Positions 1 through 6,313 of a DNA stretch of 22,122 bases are shown here, piece by piece. The stretch's first letter is position 1, and the number at the start of each line of letters is the position of its first letter. The notes under the pieces were generated by a model. That model searched no databases, was not told the DNA's origin, and saw only the letters and a program-made list of their open reading frames with translations. This stretch comes from Candidatus Bathycorpusculum fermentans (GTDB lineage: Archaea > Thermoproteota > Bathyarchaeia > Bathyarchaeales > Bathycorpusculaceae). The stretch lies in contig WRGM01000161.1 of assembly GCA_009787175.1 (NCBI GenBank), positions 1 to 22,122 of the forward strand. Reading direction: 5' to 3'. The position numbers and the translations under genes were made by a program.

Positions 1-331
1 TTACACCTAAGGACCCGACAAGCGCTAAGACTTGTCTTTTAAAGTCCGTAAATTGTAGCCTTTTAAAGCAGAAACGGCTTATTTCGTAAAGAAAATTAAC
101 TCATCTAACGACACAAGGTACTTACTGCACTAAAATTTTGAATTTATATTAGCCATAATATCGATTAAAGTTAAATTTTCAATCAAAAAGCACGCCTAAA
201 CATCAATATTACTAACATATGTGTGCAGATCAGTAATTATCAGAAAGTTAAGTTTAGAAAAAGCGTAGCCCCTGTATAGTTGATAATATTTTGGCAGTGT
301 TTTTCAGCGTAATTGGTGCCTTGTAGGTTGC
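1..331. other. Gene-free left end of window
   Basis: No convincing gene, tRNA or repeat array is visible in this AT-rich stretch. A short plus-strand open frame ends at the TAA at 87-89, but its roughly 28 codons have no recognisable composition and it could equally be chance. The repeated string CTTTTAAAG (36-44 and 60-68) is too short to interpret. Confidence 0.4.
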
Positions 332-347
332 TTTTTAAATTTTATAC
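332..347 (+). promoter_or_regulatory. Probable TATA-box region for the 73-residue protein gene
   Basis: An A/T-only run (TTTTTAAATTTTATA) lies about 30 to 40 bases before the ATG at 376, which would put transcription start close to 365 and give a leader of about 10 bases. GGAG at 361-364 sits 11 bases before the ATG and could act as a ribosome binding site only if transcription starts a little earlier. This is a pattern-based call. Confidence 0.4.
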
Positions 348-375
348 AACTTAGAGAACAGGAGAAATACTGCCC

Positions 376-597
376 ATGAAAGTTAGCAAAGAAAATAATC
401 GTTCAGAATATAGAATTAGGATAAATACGTTAATTGTTGGAGAACCCGCTCACTGGTTAGGGGAGTGGAAACAAAGAGGTATAATCACAAGTTACTCGGA
501 TGGAATAATCCAAGCTTTAAAACTCTACAACGAAAAACAGGTAGAACAAGACCTAAAAAAAGCCCAAATAACCACCTTATCAACATACGAACAATAA
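376..597 (+). CDS. Small ribbon-helix-helix-like protein (73 aa)
   Basis: The predicted protein is short and charged. It has a probable beta strand (YRIRINTLIV, about residues 12-21), a helix (AHWLGEWKQRG, 25-35), then a serine-started helix (SYSDGIIQALKLYNEKQVEQDL, 39-60). That strand-helix-helix order is what archaeal ribbon-helix-helix DNA-binding proteins show, so a DNA-binding or antitoxin-like regulator is possible. No toxin partner is beside it. The last third of the gene is strongly A/C-rich on the coding strand, like the 3' ends of larger genes in this window, which supports its being truly coding. It runs towards the convergent nuclease-like gene, with an inverted-repeat element between them. 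The fold assignment is inference from pattern only. Confidence 0.55.
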   Translation: MKVSKENNRSEYRIRINTLIVGEPAHWLGEWKQRGIITSYSDGIIQALKLYNEKQVEQDLKKAQITTLSTYEQ

Positions 598-619
598 CCA
601 ACTTCATTTCACCCACCAC

Positions 620-730
620 CCTAAGGAACTGTGTGAAAAAAAAGTTGCGATATTTCTAATGGGTAATACGTTTAATTGCATGTTTTATTCATACGGGCGA
701 TCGCAAGTTAATTATTCACAGTTCCTAAGT
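620..730. mobile_element. MITE-like inverted-repeat element, about 111 bp
   Basis: The two ends are imperfect inverted repeats about 30 bp long. AGGAACTGTG at 624-633 is matched exactly by its reverse complement at 718-727, and the inner TTGCGAT at 645-651 is matched by ATCGCAA at 700-706. CACCAC lies immediately outside both ends (614-619 and 731-736) and may be a 6-bp target-site duplication. The interior, about 50 bp, has no coding capacity. It sits between two convergent genes, so it could instead be a long bidirectional terminator hairpin. No transposase in the window carries matching ends. Confidence 0.55.
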
Positions 731-782
731 CACCACTATTTTAGTTAACCAAACAGTAAGAGAGGTAAAATACTTTATGCCG

Positions 783-2447
783 TTATTGCACGACTGTTAT
801 GGGGTTGGGCTTTTCTTCTAAAGCTTTTTCGAACTCGTATACTTTTCGGTTTTTAGCTATGACTTGGGCGGTTATGTTTTTAGCTGAATCAGGTTTTTCC
901 CAAATAAGACCAAGCGTGTCTCGTACTTCTTTTTCATCTTTTGCAATCCTGCAAATTTCCTGTACAGTAATCTCTTTCGGGACTCCTCTGGCTCTAAACT
1001 TTTCATTAAGATCAGCCGCAGACACCAACTCTAACTTTATACGAGAGGCATAAGCCGCCAAACTAATCTTAGTCTGATCATTGAGTTTAACATTTTCTTG
1101 CGGATCAAAAGCAGAAGCAGCAAAAACACCCACAACCCCCTGCTTAATCTGCCGCCCATCCGTAGTCTCAACACCAAACTCTGTACTCCATTTAAGCACC
1201 TCCAAAAAATCATCAATCACATACTTCTTAACTAGCCCCCACTTACATTCAAGCACATAAGTTAACGGCTGAGAAAACAACCCATTAGCAGGAACCGACC
1301 AAACACGATCCACCTCAGCATTCATCCGCCTCGACCCCACACTCTTCACCAAATGCAAAGTAATACGACGTGGATCCATACCCTCAGTACGATGCTTCTG
1401 CCTCTGAAAAACTGCCCCAGAAGTATACAGATCAATAAACCACTCCACACAAGCCTCCCAATTATGACCAAGCCGATTATACCTACCCTTCATCTGCCGA
1501 ACATAATTCTGTTTAAACACAGTAGCCACACTAAGATCCGCCTCAGACATCGACTCATGATAATAATACTTGTACGTACCAAACAACTTGACCTCCCGCA
1601 AATCACTATACAACTTTAATGCCCGCATAATTGCCCCTTCAGCTTCATACTCAGAACAACCAAGCTTACTATAAAGAAACTCAAAACTAACAAGATCCTT
1701 CAACAAAGTAGACTCCACTATCACGTCATGTATAACATGAATACGTTCAATCACAGGATTAGTCGAATCATTATTCTCCAACGCAACATTTGTCTTCCGC
1801 ACAGCATCAGCCAAAGCCTCTACTCTAGGCTTATGCTCATCTATCCACGTCAACAAAAAACCATCGCGAAAAGGCGTCTGCTTATCATGAGACCGATAAC
1901 CCCGAACATAAACCCGCCCCTTAGCCTCCAAACGCCTAACAGTTGACATAACATCACAAATTATAACTTCCTTATCCTTGAGTGCCTCAACCACACCCCG
2001 CGAAAAATGCGCCCGATCCCGATTCTCAAACAAAAACCGCCTAATACAATTAGCCTTACTAACCTCACCCACACCACCCCGCCTATCCAAATACTTGCGA
2101 GCATACGCCACATACTCAACCCCACCCAAAAACACCGAAGACACCACACGATCATCACCACTCGCCCCACTCCTCTCATCAGAGCACAACAAATAATTGT
2201 AATACTGACGTACATTAGAAATCATCCCCAACCGCCCCCTAAACGTTTGCCCACTACAAACCACAGGTTTGGCACTACGCAAAACACGAAAACTACGCCA
2301 CATACGACCCAACCCACTCTCAACAATATCACTATTCAACTTTAACGACAACGTAAGCTCCTTAGAACTATGAGGTTTACCATCACTTAACGCCAAAGCA
2401 AGCTTTTCCTGAGTCCAAGCACGACGCAACACAACATCACCAAACAT
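783..2447 (-). CDS. Winged-helix plus PD-(D/E)XK nuclease-like protein (554 aa)
   Basis: I do not recognise a named family. The C-terminal third has the residue pattern of the PD-(D/E)XK nuclease fold: a helix with Glu331 (GHNWEACVEWF), then Asp380 in NAEVDRV, then Glu400-Cys-Lys402 in YVLECKW, each preceded by hydrophobic strands, with a following helix (IDDFLEVLKW). The N-terminal two thirds are helical and basic and contain several stretches that look like winged-helix repeats (about 1-80, 130-185 and 240-290). This suggests sequence-specific DNA binding followed by cleavage, as in solitary Mrr-like restriction enzymes or recombination nucleases. There is no methylase beside it. Codons in the 5' half end almost only in G or T, while the last 31 codons end in A or C in 26 cases. 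The ATG start at 2447 has no strong ribosome binding site. Nuclease activity is inferred, not shown. Confidence 0.7.
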   Translation of the reverse strand: MFGDVVLRRAWTQEKLALALSDGKPHSSKELTLSLKLNSDIVESGLGRMWRSFRVLRSAKPVVCSGQTFRGRLGMISNVRQYYNYLLCSDERSGASGDDRVVSSVFLGGVEYVAYARKYLDRRGGVGEVSKANCIRRFLFENRDRAHFSRGVVEALKDKEVIICDVMSTVRRLEAKGRVYVRGYRSHDKQTPFRDGFLLTWIDEHKPRVEALADAVRKTNVALENNDSTNPVIERIHVIHDVIVESTLLKDLVSFEFLYSKLGCSEYEAEGAIMRALKLYSDLREVKLFGTYKYYYHESMSEADLSVATVFKQNYVRQMKGRYNRLGHNWEACVEWFIDLYTSGAVFQRQKHRTEGMDPRRITLHLVKSVGSRRMNAEVDRVWSVPANGLFSQPLTYVLECKWGLVKKYVIDDFLEVLKWSTEFGVETTDGRQIKQGVVGVFAASAFDPQENVKLNDQTKISLAAYASRIKLELVSAADLNEKFRARGVPKEITVQEICRIAKDEKEVRDTLGLIWEKPDSAKNITAQVIAKNRKVYEFEKALEEKPNPITVVQ

Positions 2448-2566
2448 TCAACACCCTATAATACATCTCTAAATCTTTAAATCGACGGTCTAAACCAAAA
2501 AGTAAAACCTAAAAATACACCAAAACCAATCTCAGTTTAAATCACCGTAATATCGAAAACAAGCGT

Positions 2567-2571
2567 AAAAA
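2567..2571 (-). terminator. Possible oligo-T terminator of the tRNA-Tyr transcript
   Basis: On the minus strand a run of five T (plus strand AAAAA) follows 24 bases after the encoded CCA end. Oligo-T stretches are the usual archaeal termination signal. This is weak evidence by itself. Confidence 0.3.
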
Positions 2572-2633
2572 CAGCTTTGATTGGGGGTTTTATTTGGTCG
2601 GGAGAGCAGGATTTGAACCTGCGACAGCTCGGT

Positions 2634-2680
2634 TTCTGTGGCCTAGACAGGCTAGAATGAAGCCCACCATGGGTAGACCT
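2634..2680 (-). other. tRNA-Tyr intron 2, canonical 37/38 position (47 nt)
   Basis: The junctions form a complete bulge-helix-bulge. The 4-bp central helix is CTGT (exon) with ACAG (intron). The 3-nt bulges are AGA, cut AG^A, and AAA, cut AA^A. The intronic helix is GGTC with GGCC, and the exonic helix is the anticodon stem. This is the strict motif recognised by archaeal splicing endonuclease. Confidence 0.88.
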
Positions 2681-2687
2681 CTACAGC

Positions 2688-2717
2688 TTCTCCGTCCGCT
2701 AAGCAAGTTAACGGGCT
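2688..2717 (-). other. tRNA-Tyr intron 1, non-canonical 30/31 position (30 nt)
   Basis: Removal restores the fifth pair of the anticodon stem (G31-C39), which otherwise would be A-C. A relaxed bulge-helix-bulge can be drawn: central helix CTCT with GGAG, bulges CGA (cut CG^A) and AAG (cut AA^G), and an intronic stem GCCCGTTAA with TTAGCGGAC carrying one A-C mismatch. The exonic outer helix is short, so this site is less ideal than intron 2. The exact cut could shift by a base, but the mature stem supports the placement given. Confidence 0.75.
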
Positions 2718-2780
2718 CGAGAGCTCTGCCAGGCTGAGCTACCTCCCGAATGCAGTCTTTTTCATAAAGACTAAAAGAAA

Positions 2781-2794
2781 GAATTTAAATTTAT
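2781..2794 (-). promoter_or_regulatory. TATA box of tRNA-Tyr
   Basis: The minus strand reads ATAAATTTAAATTC, centred about 40 bases before the first tRNA base. Transcription would begin near 2763, leaving a short 5' leader for RNase P. That leader region overlaps a perfect 7-bp inverted repeat at 2754-2772. Confidence 0.5.
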
Positions 2795-2951
2795 TGGATA
2801 ACTACCGAACGATTTAAGAAGTTACTTATAAAAACAGCATATGTATTGATATTTGTCACAAGCAGATTACAGAATTTTTTAGTAGATATTTTATGTGTAA
2901 AGAGTTATTTCGGGTATTTGATCAACAACTATTGTTAAAGTATCAAATTGA

Positions 2952-3016
2952 GTGTGAGCGTGGGAGGAGGGTGATTATGTGATGGGTATGATATGAGTGG
3001 TCTCCCACACCCACAT
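2952..3016 (+). ncRNA. Possible structured RNA: G-rich stem-loop
   Basis: GTGGGAG at 2960-2966 pairs with CTCCCAC at 3002-3008, extended by a G-T pair. After a small AGC/ACC internal loop, a further 5 bp forms (2952-2956 with 3012-3016). The 34-nt apical loop is G/T-rich and contains two GTGAT steps. The local G content stands out from AT-rich surroundings, which in AT-rich genomes often marks RNA genes. It resembles in style the G-rich hairpin at 13082-13119. The strand is not certain, and no known RNA family was recognised. Confidence 0.3.
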
Positions 3017-3156
3017 CTATAAGTTAACAGCGTCTACTATAAAAAATTAGCGTATGCAAATGTTTTTGTGAGAGAAAAACCAGATGATTATTAAAACAAT
3101 ATGATGTTTTATTATAATAGAGTGCATGCTTATATGGGTAAGAGGATTTCTTGCCA

Positions 3157-3167
3157 ATATATTTAAG
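3157..3167 (+). promoter_or_regulatory. TATA box of MetAP gene
   Basis: ATATATTTAAG is centred about 43 bases before the ATG at 3205. With the usual archaeal spacing, transcription would start near 3187, leaving a leader of under 20 bases. Confidence 0.5.
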
Positions 3168-3204
3168 TTTTTAAATTGTTGTTTTATTTTGAAGTGCTAC
3201 TTGC

Positions 3205-4107
3205 ATGGTGTTTGATTTAGAAGAGATTGAAAAGTTTCGGTTGTCTGGAAAAATTTTATGTGCTACTAGAGAGGAGATGAGAGGTTTTGTTAAAGAGGGA
3301 ATGCAGGTAATCGATGTATGTGAGAAAGCTGAAGCGCTTATTCGTAAAAAAGGTGGAGTTCCAGCGTTTCCATGTAATGTTAGCATAAATGAGGTGGCTG
3401 CGCATTATACATCTCCTCCGGGGGATGAAAGTGTAATACCTGTAAATTCGACTGTTAAAGTTGATATGGGTGTGCAAATTGACGGATATGTGACGGATAC
3501 TGCGTTTACTGTTTCTTTTAATTCAGAAGGTAAAAGCATGACGGCTGCGGCTGAGTATGCGTTAAAGTTAGTTATAGAGAATATTCATAATGATATGTCT
3601 GTTGGTCGTATAGGGGGTATAATTGAGACGGCTGTTAAGAATCATGGGTTTAAGCCTGTGAGTAATCTGTCGGGTCACTCTGTGGGGAGGTATTTAATTC
3701 ATGCAGGGACTAGTATTCCAAATGTTGCTACGTTATCTGCAAGTAAAGTGCATACAGGTGAAGTTTTTGCGGTTGAGCCTTTCGTTACTCAGCCTGATGC
3801 TATTGCTCGTGTTGATGATAATCCACAGAATACTATTTTTCGGCTTGTTCGTGCGAAGTCAGTGAAGGCAGTGTATGCTAAACAATTGCTAAAGTTTATA
3901 GAAACAAATTATAGGACATTACCATTTGCAGAACGCTGGTTAACAGATGTTGTACCACAGAGTCAGCATGCAGAGGCTTTTAGAGAACTTTTAAAACAAA
4001 AAATTATAACAAGCTACCCCGTATTTATTGAAGCAAGTAAAAAACCAGTTGCACAAGCAGAACATACACTTATAATAAAAGAAAACGGCTGCGAAATTCT
4101 AACATAA
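3205..4107 (+). CDS. map: Type II methionine aminopeptidase
   Basis: This enzyme removes the initiator methionine from nascent cytosolic proteins and uses two metal ions. All five expected ligands are visible: Asp87 (VDMGVQIDG), Asp98 (VTDTAFTV), His158 (SGHSVGRY), Glu191 (AVEPF) and Glu286 (QAEHTLII). His67 lies in the substrate-side motif FPCNVSINEVAAHYTSP and His166 in LIHAG. The insert between about residues 215 and 275 is the helical subdomain that marks type II enzymes. Length (300 aa) is normal for archaea. The gene stands alone with its own TATA box and a short leader. Codons change from G/T-ending in the middle to A/C-ending over the last 60 codons. Confidence 0.96.
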   Translation: MVFDLEEIEKFRLSGKILCATREEMRGFVKEGMQVIDVCEKAEALIRKKGGVPAFPCNVSINEVAAHYTSPPGDESVIPVNSTVKVDMGVQIDGYVTDTAFTVSFNSEGKSMTAAAEYALKLVIENIHNDMSVGRIGGIIETAVKNHGFKPVSNLSGHSVGRYLIHAGTSIPNVATLSASKVHTGEVFAVEPFVTQPDAIARVDDNPQNTIFRLVRAKSVKAVYAKQLLKFIETNYRTLPFAERWLTDVVPQSQHAEAFRELLKQKIITSYPVFIEASKKPVAQAEHTLIIKENGCEILT

Positions 4108-4252
4108 AAAAAGTAAAAACTACCAAAGCAAGTAACATCACTCTTCATGAGAGTCAACTGAAATCAAAAGATCGTGCACTGAATTATCAAGAGTTATTAA
4201 ATATAATAGGAATAAGAAGGAAAATAAGTAACAAAGTAAATATGTTGATAGT

Positions 4253-4414
4253 CAGGGCAAAAGCACTTACTTTTAGAATAGGATTTTTTCAAGTACATCA
4301 ACATCAAGAGAAGCCATAAACATCCATATTGTCTCCGTGGATCGACTATTTTTTTGGTTTGTTCAATAGTTTTTGTATTTTCATGTACTTATTGCACTAT
4401 TTTTCTCAAAATAA
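4253..4414 (+). repeat. Truncated copy of the MITE-like element found intact at 18681-18897
   Basis: The left end, GGGCAAAAGCACTTACTTTT, matches the end of the intact copy. The interior shares several blocks in the same order, for example GCCATATTGTCT-like, TCGACTATTTTTTTG, and TCTCAAAATAAA at 4404-4414. The similarity then stops, so the right terminal repeat is missing, and the middle is about 30 bases shorter. No target duplication can be seen because one end is lost. It lies between MetAP and the convergent zinc-ribbon gene and encodes nothing. Confidence 0.8.
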
Positions 4415-4507
4415 ACGCCAGAGACTGGAAATGACAAACAAGTTCACGTTATAAAATGAATGAGCAAAAACGAGTTTAGGGTTAAATGGGAAAGAAACAA
4501 GAAGAAT

Positions 4508-4933
4508 TTAGACAGCATATGTCTTTTCTTTTGTTTTTATTTCTTTATAGACGCCGGTTATTATTTGTTTTTGTTCAGGACATTTTTCGCATGCGCCGAG
4601 TTCTTTGAAGACATAGTCGCCGCGTTGGAAGTCACGAGTTATTTTTGTGCCACAGTTTTTGCATTCAATAATGGTCATAACTTTTGTCTCTTCATTTTTT
4701 ATAGCGGTAGCGTTTCGTCTAGTTTGATAGAGAACAACAACAGATATGCCTAAGGCAAATGCGCCAATTATTATTAGGAAACCTGCTTGAATAAGGTATT
4801 CTGAGCCTAGCGTGTACGCGTATGCGGCACTGAATAGTGCAATTATAGCCAATCCCATTACTATTGCTACTATGAGCGTTATGTAAGATGAAATTTTGTT
4901 TACAGGAGATTGTTGTTGTGTGTTTTGTGTCAT
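4508..4933 (-). CDS. Two-TM membrane protein with C-terminal zinc ribbon (141 aa)
   Basis: Two hydrophobic helices (about 15-38 and 45-69) are followed by a basic loop and a soluble tail with paired cysteines C91-K-N-C94 and C115-E-K-C118, the pattern of a zinc ribbon. The tail is likely cytoplasmic, since the loop after the second helix (YQTRRN) is basic. It starts 15 bases after the stop of the DUF1512 gene on the same strand, so the two are probably one operon and may act in one membrane complex. I do not recognise a named family. Function is unknown; metal binding is inferred. Confidence 0.75.
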   Translation of the reverse strand: MTQNTQQQSPVNKISSYITLIVAIVMGLAIIALFSAAYAYTLGSEYLIQAGFLIIIGAFALGISVVVLYQTRRNATAIKNEETKVMTIIECKNCGTKITRDFQRGDYVFKELGACEKCPEQKQIITGVYKEIKTKEKTYAV

Positions 4934-4948
4934 GTTTTTTCCCTCGTT

Positions 4949-6115
4949 TTATTGTCCTATTCCTATGCTGTTACCTACGCCAAATACTATTAGGGTATCG
5001 CCTTCTTTAGTGCGTTCTAGAACTAGTTCACGTACGCGTTCAATTGCTTTGTCAGCAGCGTCATGTATTTCTTTGCGCATCGGAGCAACTGCATCACCTA
5101 TATCTTCTTTGATAATAATCGCGTTTATTGGGATTTTGTATTTAACTAGCATTTCTTCAATTTTGAAAGCATCAACACCTGGACCGCCTATTGCAGAGCC
5201 AACACCTTCAGCTATTTCTCCAACGGCTTCGCCCTCAAGTTTTAAGCCTGCGTCAATCATTATAAGCATCGCAATTTTACCCTGATTTTCCTCAATAACC
5301 GTCTCTATAGCATCTCCAGGCTTACCACAATTTCCACCTGATCCCTCAGCTTTCATAACTAAAGCTGTGCGACCTTCGAAGGGAACTGTGGCAACAACGC
5401 AGTCTTTGTAAACTTTACGTACTTCATATCCACGCATCATTTTGCTGGCAATCAATGGACCAACACTATCTCCAATGGGTTGCCCAAAGGAGAAAGCTGT
5501 TAAAGCCGCAGAGAAGGCTTCAGCTTCTTTCATAACCATTGGTAATACCATTTGTAGTTGCATAATTATGTAGAGGCTCATGGTTTTTTTGCCTTGTATG
5601 TAGTAATGTCGTACTACTTTGTAGAGATAGTTTAAGGCCATTGCTGCTTCAAGGGTATTTTCCATATTGTGTAATTGTACATCATCATTACATTGTGGAG
5701 CCATGAGTTTTACATCGTCTAGTAAGCGTTGGTCGCGTACTTCAAGGATATGATCGAGTTTAGCAACTATACCGGCAGGATCCATGCTTTGTGGGCTGAT
5801 TGTAAAGTAATCGAGACACCTGTCAACGCGTGGGGTTATATCTACAGAGGGTTTGCCTATTTCTTTTAAAGTCTCAATAGCGTTTTTGCGCCCTTCCTCT
5901 TTAATGCCCCTAAGTTTATGCAAGCTATCTTCTACATTTCTTATCATCATATATGACTGAAATCTTTGACCGTAGAAGAGTATTACAAACATAAAGACCA
6001 TGTAAAACAGGCCTATGTAGGATGTCCAACCACCATCTCCACCAAATTGACCAGTATGGATAGGATTATTTGGAGCTAATTGTGTTATTGCATCAATTAT
6101 AGGAATTAAAGTCAC
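4949..6115 (-). CDS. DUF1512 family membrane-anchored protein
   Basis: The protein (388 aa) has one N-terminal membrane helix (about 32-50, TSYIGLFYMVFMFVILFYG) and a long soluble domain rich in glycine loops, such as GSGGNCGKPGDA and GVGSAIGGPGVDA, ending in a conserved GDTLIVFGVGNSIGIGQ tail. These features match the archaea-restricted DUF1512 family, whose biochemical role is not known to me. The start is a GTG at 6115, with GGTG about 9 bases upstream. It is followed by the zinc-ribbon membrane protein after 15 bases. The soluble domain alternates helix and strand and might bind a nucleotide, but no Walker motif is present. Confidence 0.85.
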   Translation of the reverse strand: MTLIPIIDAITQLAPNNPIHTGQFGGDGGWTSYIGLFYMVFMFVILFYGQRFQSYMMIRNVEDSLHKLRGIKEEGRKNAIETLKEIGKPSVDITPRVDRCLDYFTISPQSMDPAGIVAKLDHILEVRDQRLLDDVKLMAPQCNDDVQLHNMENTLEAAMALNYLYKVVRHYYIQGKKTMSLYIIMQLQMVLPMVMKEAEAFSAALTAFSFGQPIGDSVGPLIASKMMRGYEVRKVYKDCVVATVPFEGRTALVMKAEGSGGNCGKPGDAIETVIEENQGKIAMLIMIDAGLKLEGEAVGEIAEGVGSAIGGPGVDAFKIEEMLVKYKIPINAIIIKEDIGDAVAPMRKEIHDAADKAIERVRELVLERTKEGDTLIVFGVGNSIGIGQ

Positions 6116-6151
6116 GTTTTACACCACTTCTCAAAAAACTATAATCACTCA

Positions 6152-6160
6152 GTTATAAAG
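6152..6160 (-). promoter_or_regulatory. TATA box of the DUF1512 operon
   Basis: The minus strand reads CTTTATAAC. Its centre is about 41 bases before the GTG start, which predicts transcription from about 6130 and a leader near 15 bases. Confidence 0.5.
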
Positions 6161-6313
6161 ATATGCCAAATACATCACTATAAATTTACCTAAACTAAAC
6201 AAGTAACATCCAATAGTTAACTTGAGAATAGGCAATTAACTAAAAATTGGAAGCAAAAAAAGGTTATTATGAATTTAAAATACCATGCACTATTTATGTA
6301 AAAAGAGAAACGG

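Larger units (their letters stand above)
2595..2748 (-). tRNA. tRNA-Tyr (anticodon GUA) with two introns
   Basis: Reading the minus strand: acceptor CGGGAGG pairs with TCTCCCG (last pair G-U), discriminator A, and CCA is encoded at 2597-2595. The D arm is GCTC/GAGC, the T arm GCAGG-TTCAAAT-CCTGC, and the variable loop has 5 nt. C1-G72 is the archaeal tyrosine identity pair. A continuous anticodon stem does not form; it does after removing two introns, giving CTCGG-CTGTAGA-CCGAG with anticodon GTA. Exons are 2748-2718, 2687-2681 (only 7 nt) and 2633-2595, so the mature tRNA is 77 nt including CCA. The 3'-terminal intron is at canonical position 37/38, and the other is at 30/31 in the anticodon stem. 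Splicing by the archaeal tRNA endonuclease is expected. Confidence 0.93.
2749..3156. other. Intergenic region between tRNA-Tyr and MetAP
   Basis: No open frame of plausible composition is present. It holds the tRNA promoter at the left end and one G-rich hairpin (2952-3016, listed separately). The rest is AT-rich with no repeat or recognisable RNA gene. Confidence 0.5.

Noticed and set aside
40..56. String AAAGTCCGTAAATTGT resembling the end of an IS256-type element
   Set aside because: Single occurrence without a paired inverted end or transposase; similarity is from memory and too short.
1..89. Possible C-terminal end of a gene entering from the left
   Set aside because: About 28 codons open in one frame, with no recognisable protein pattern; chance is as likely.
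2007..2345. 112-codon plus-strand frame opposite the nuclease-like gene
   Set aside because: Product rich in Thr, Pro, His and Ile, as expected from the A/C-rich complement of G/T-ending codons; the minus frame has sensible domain structure.
4140..4154. ACTCT-TCATG-AGAGT palindrome after MetAP
   Set aside because: Only 5 bp, no T-run after it; too weak to call a terminator or operator.
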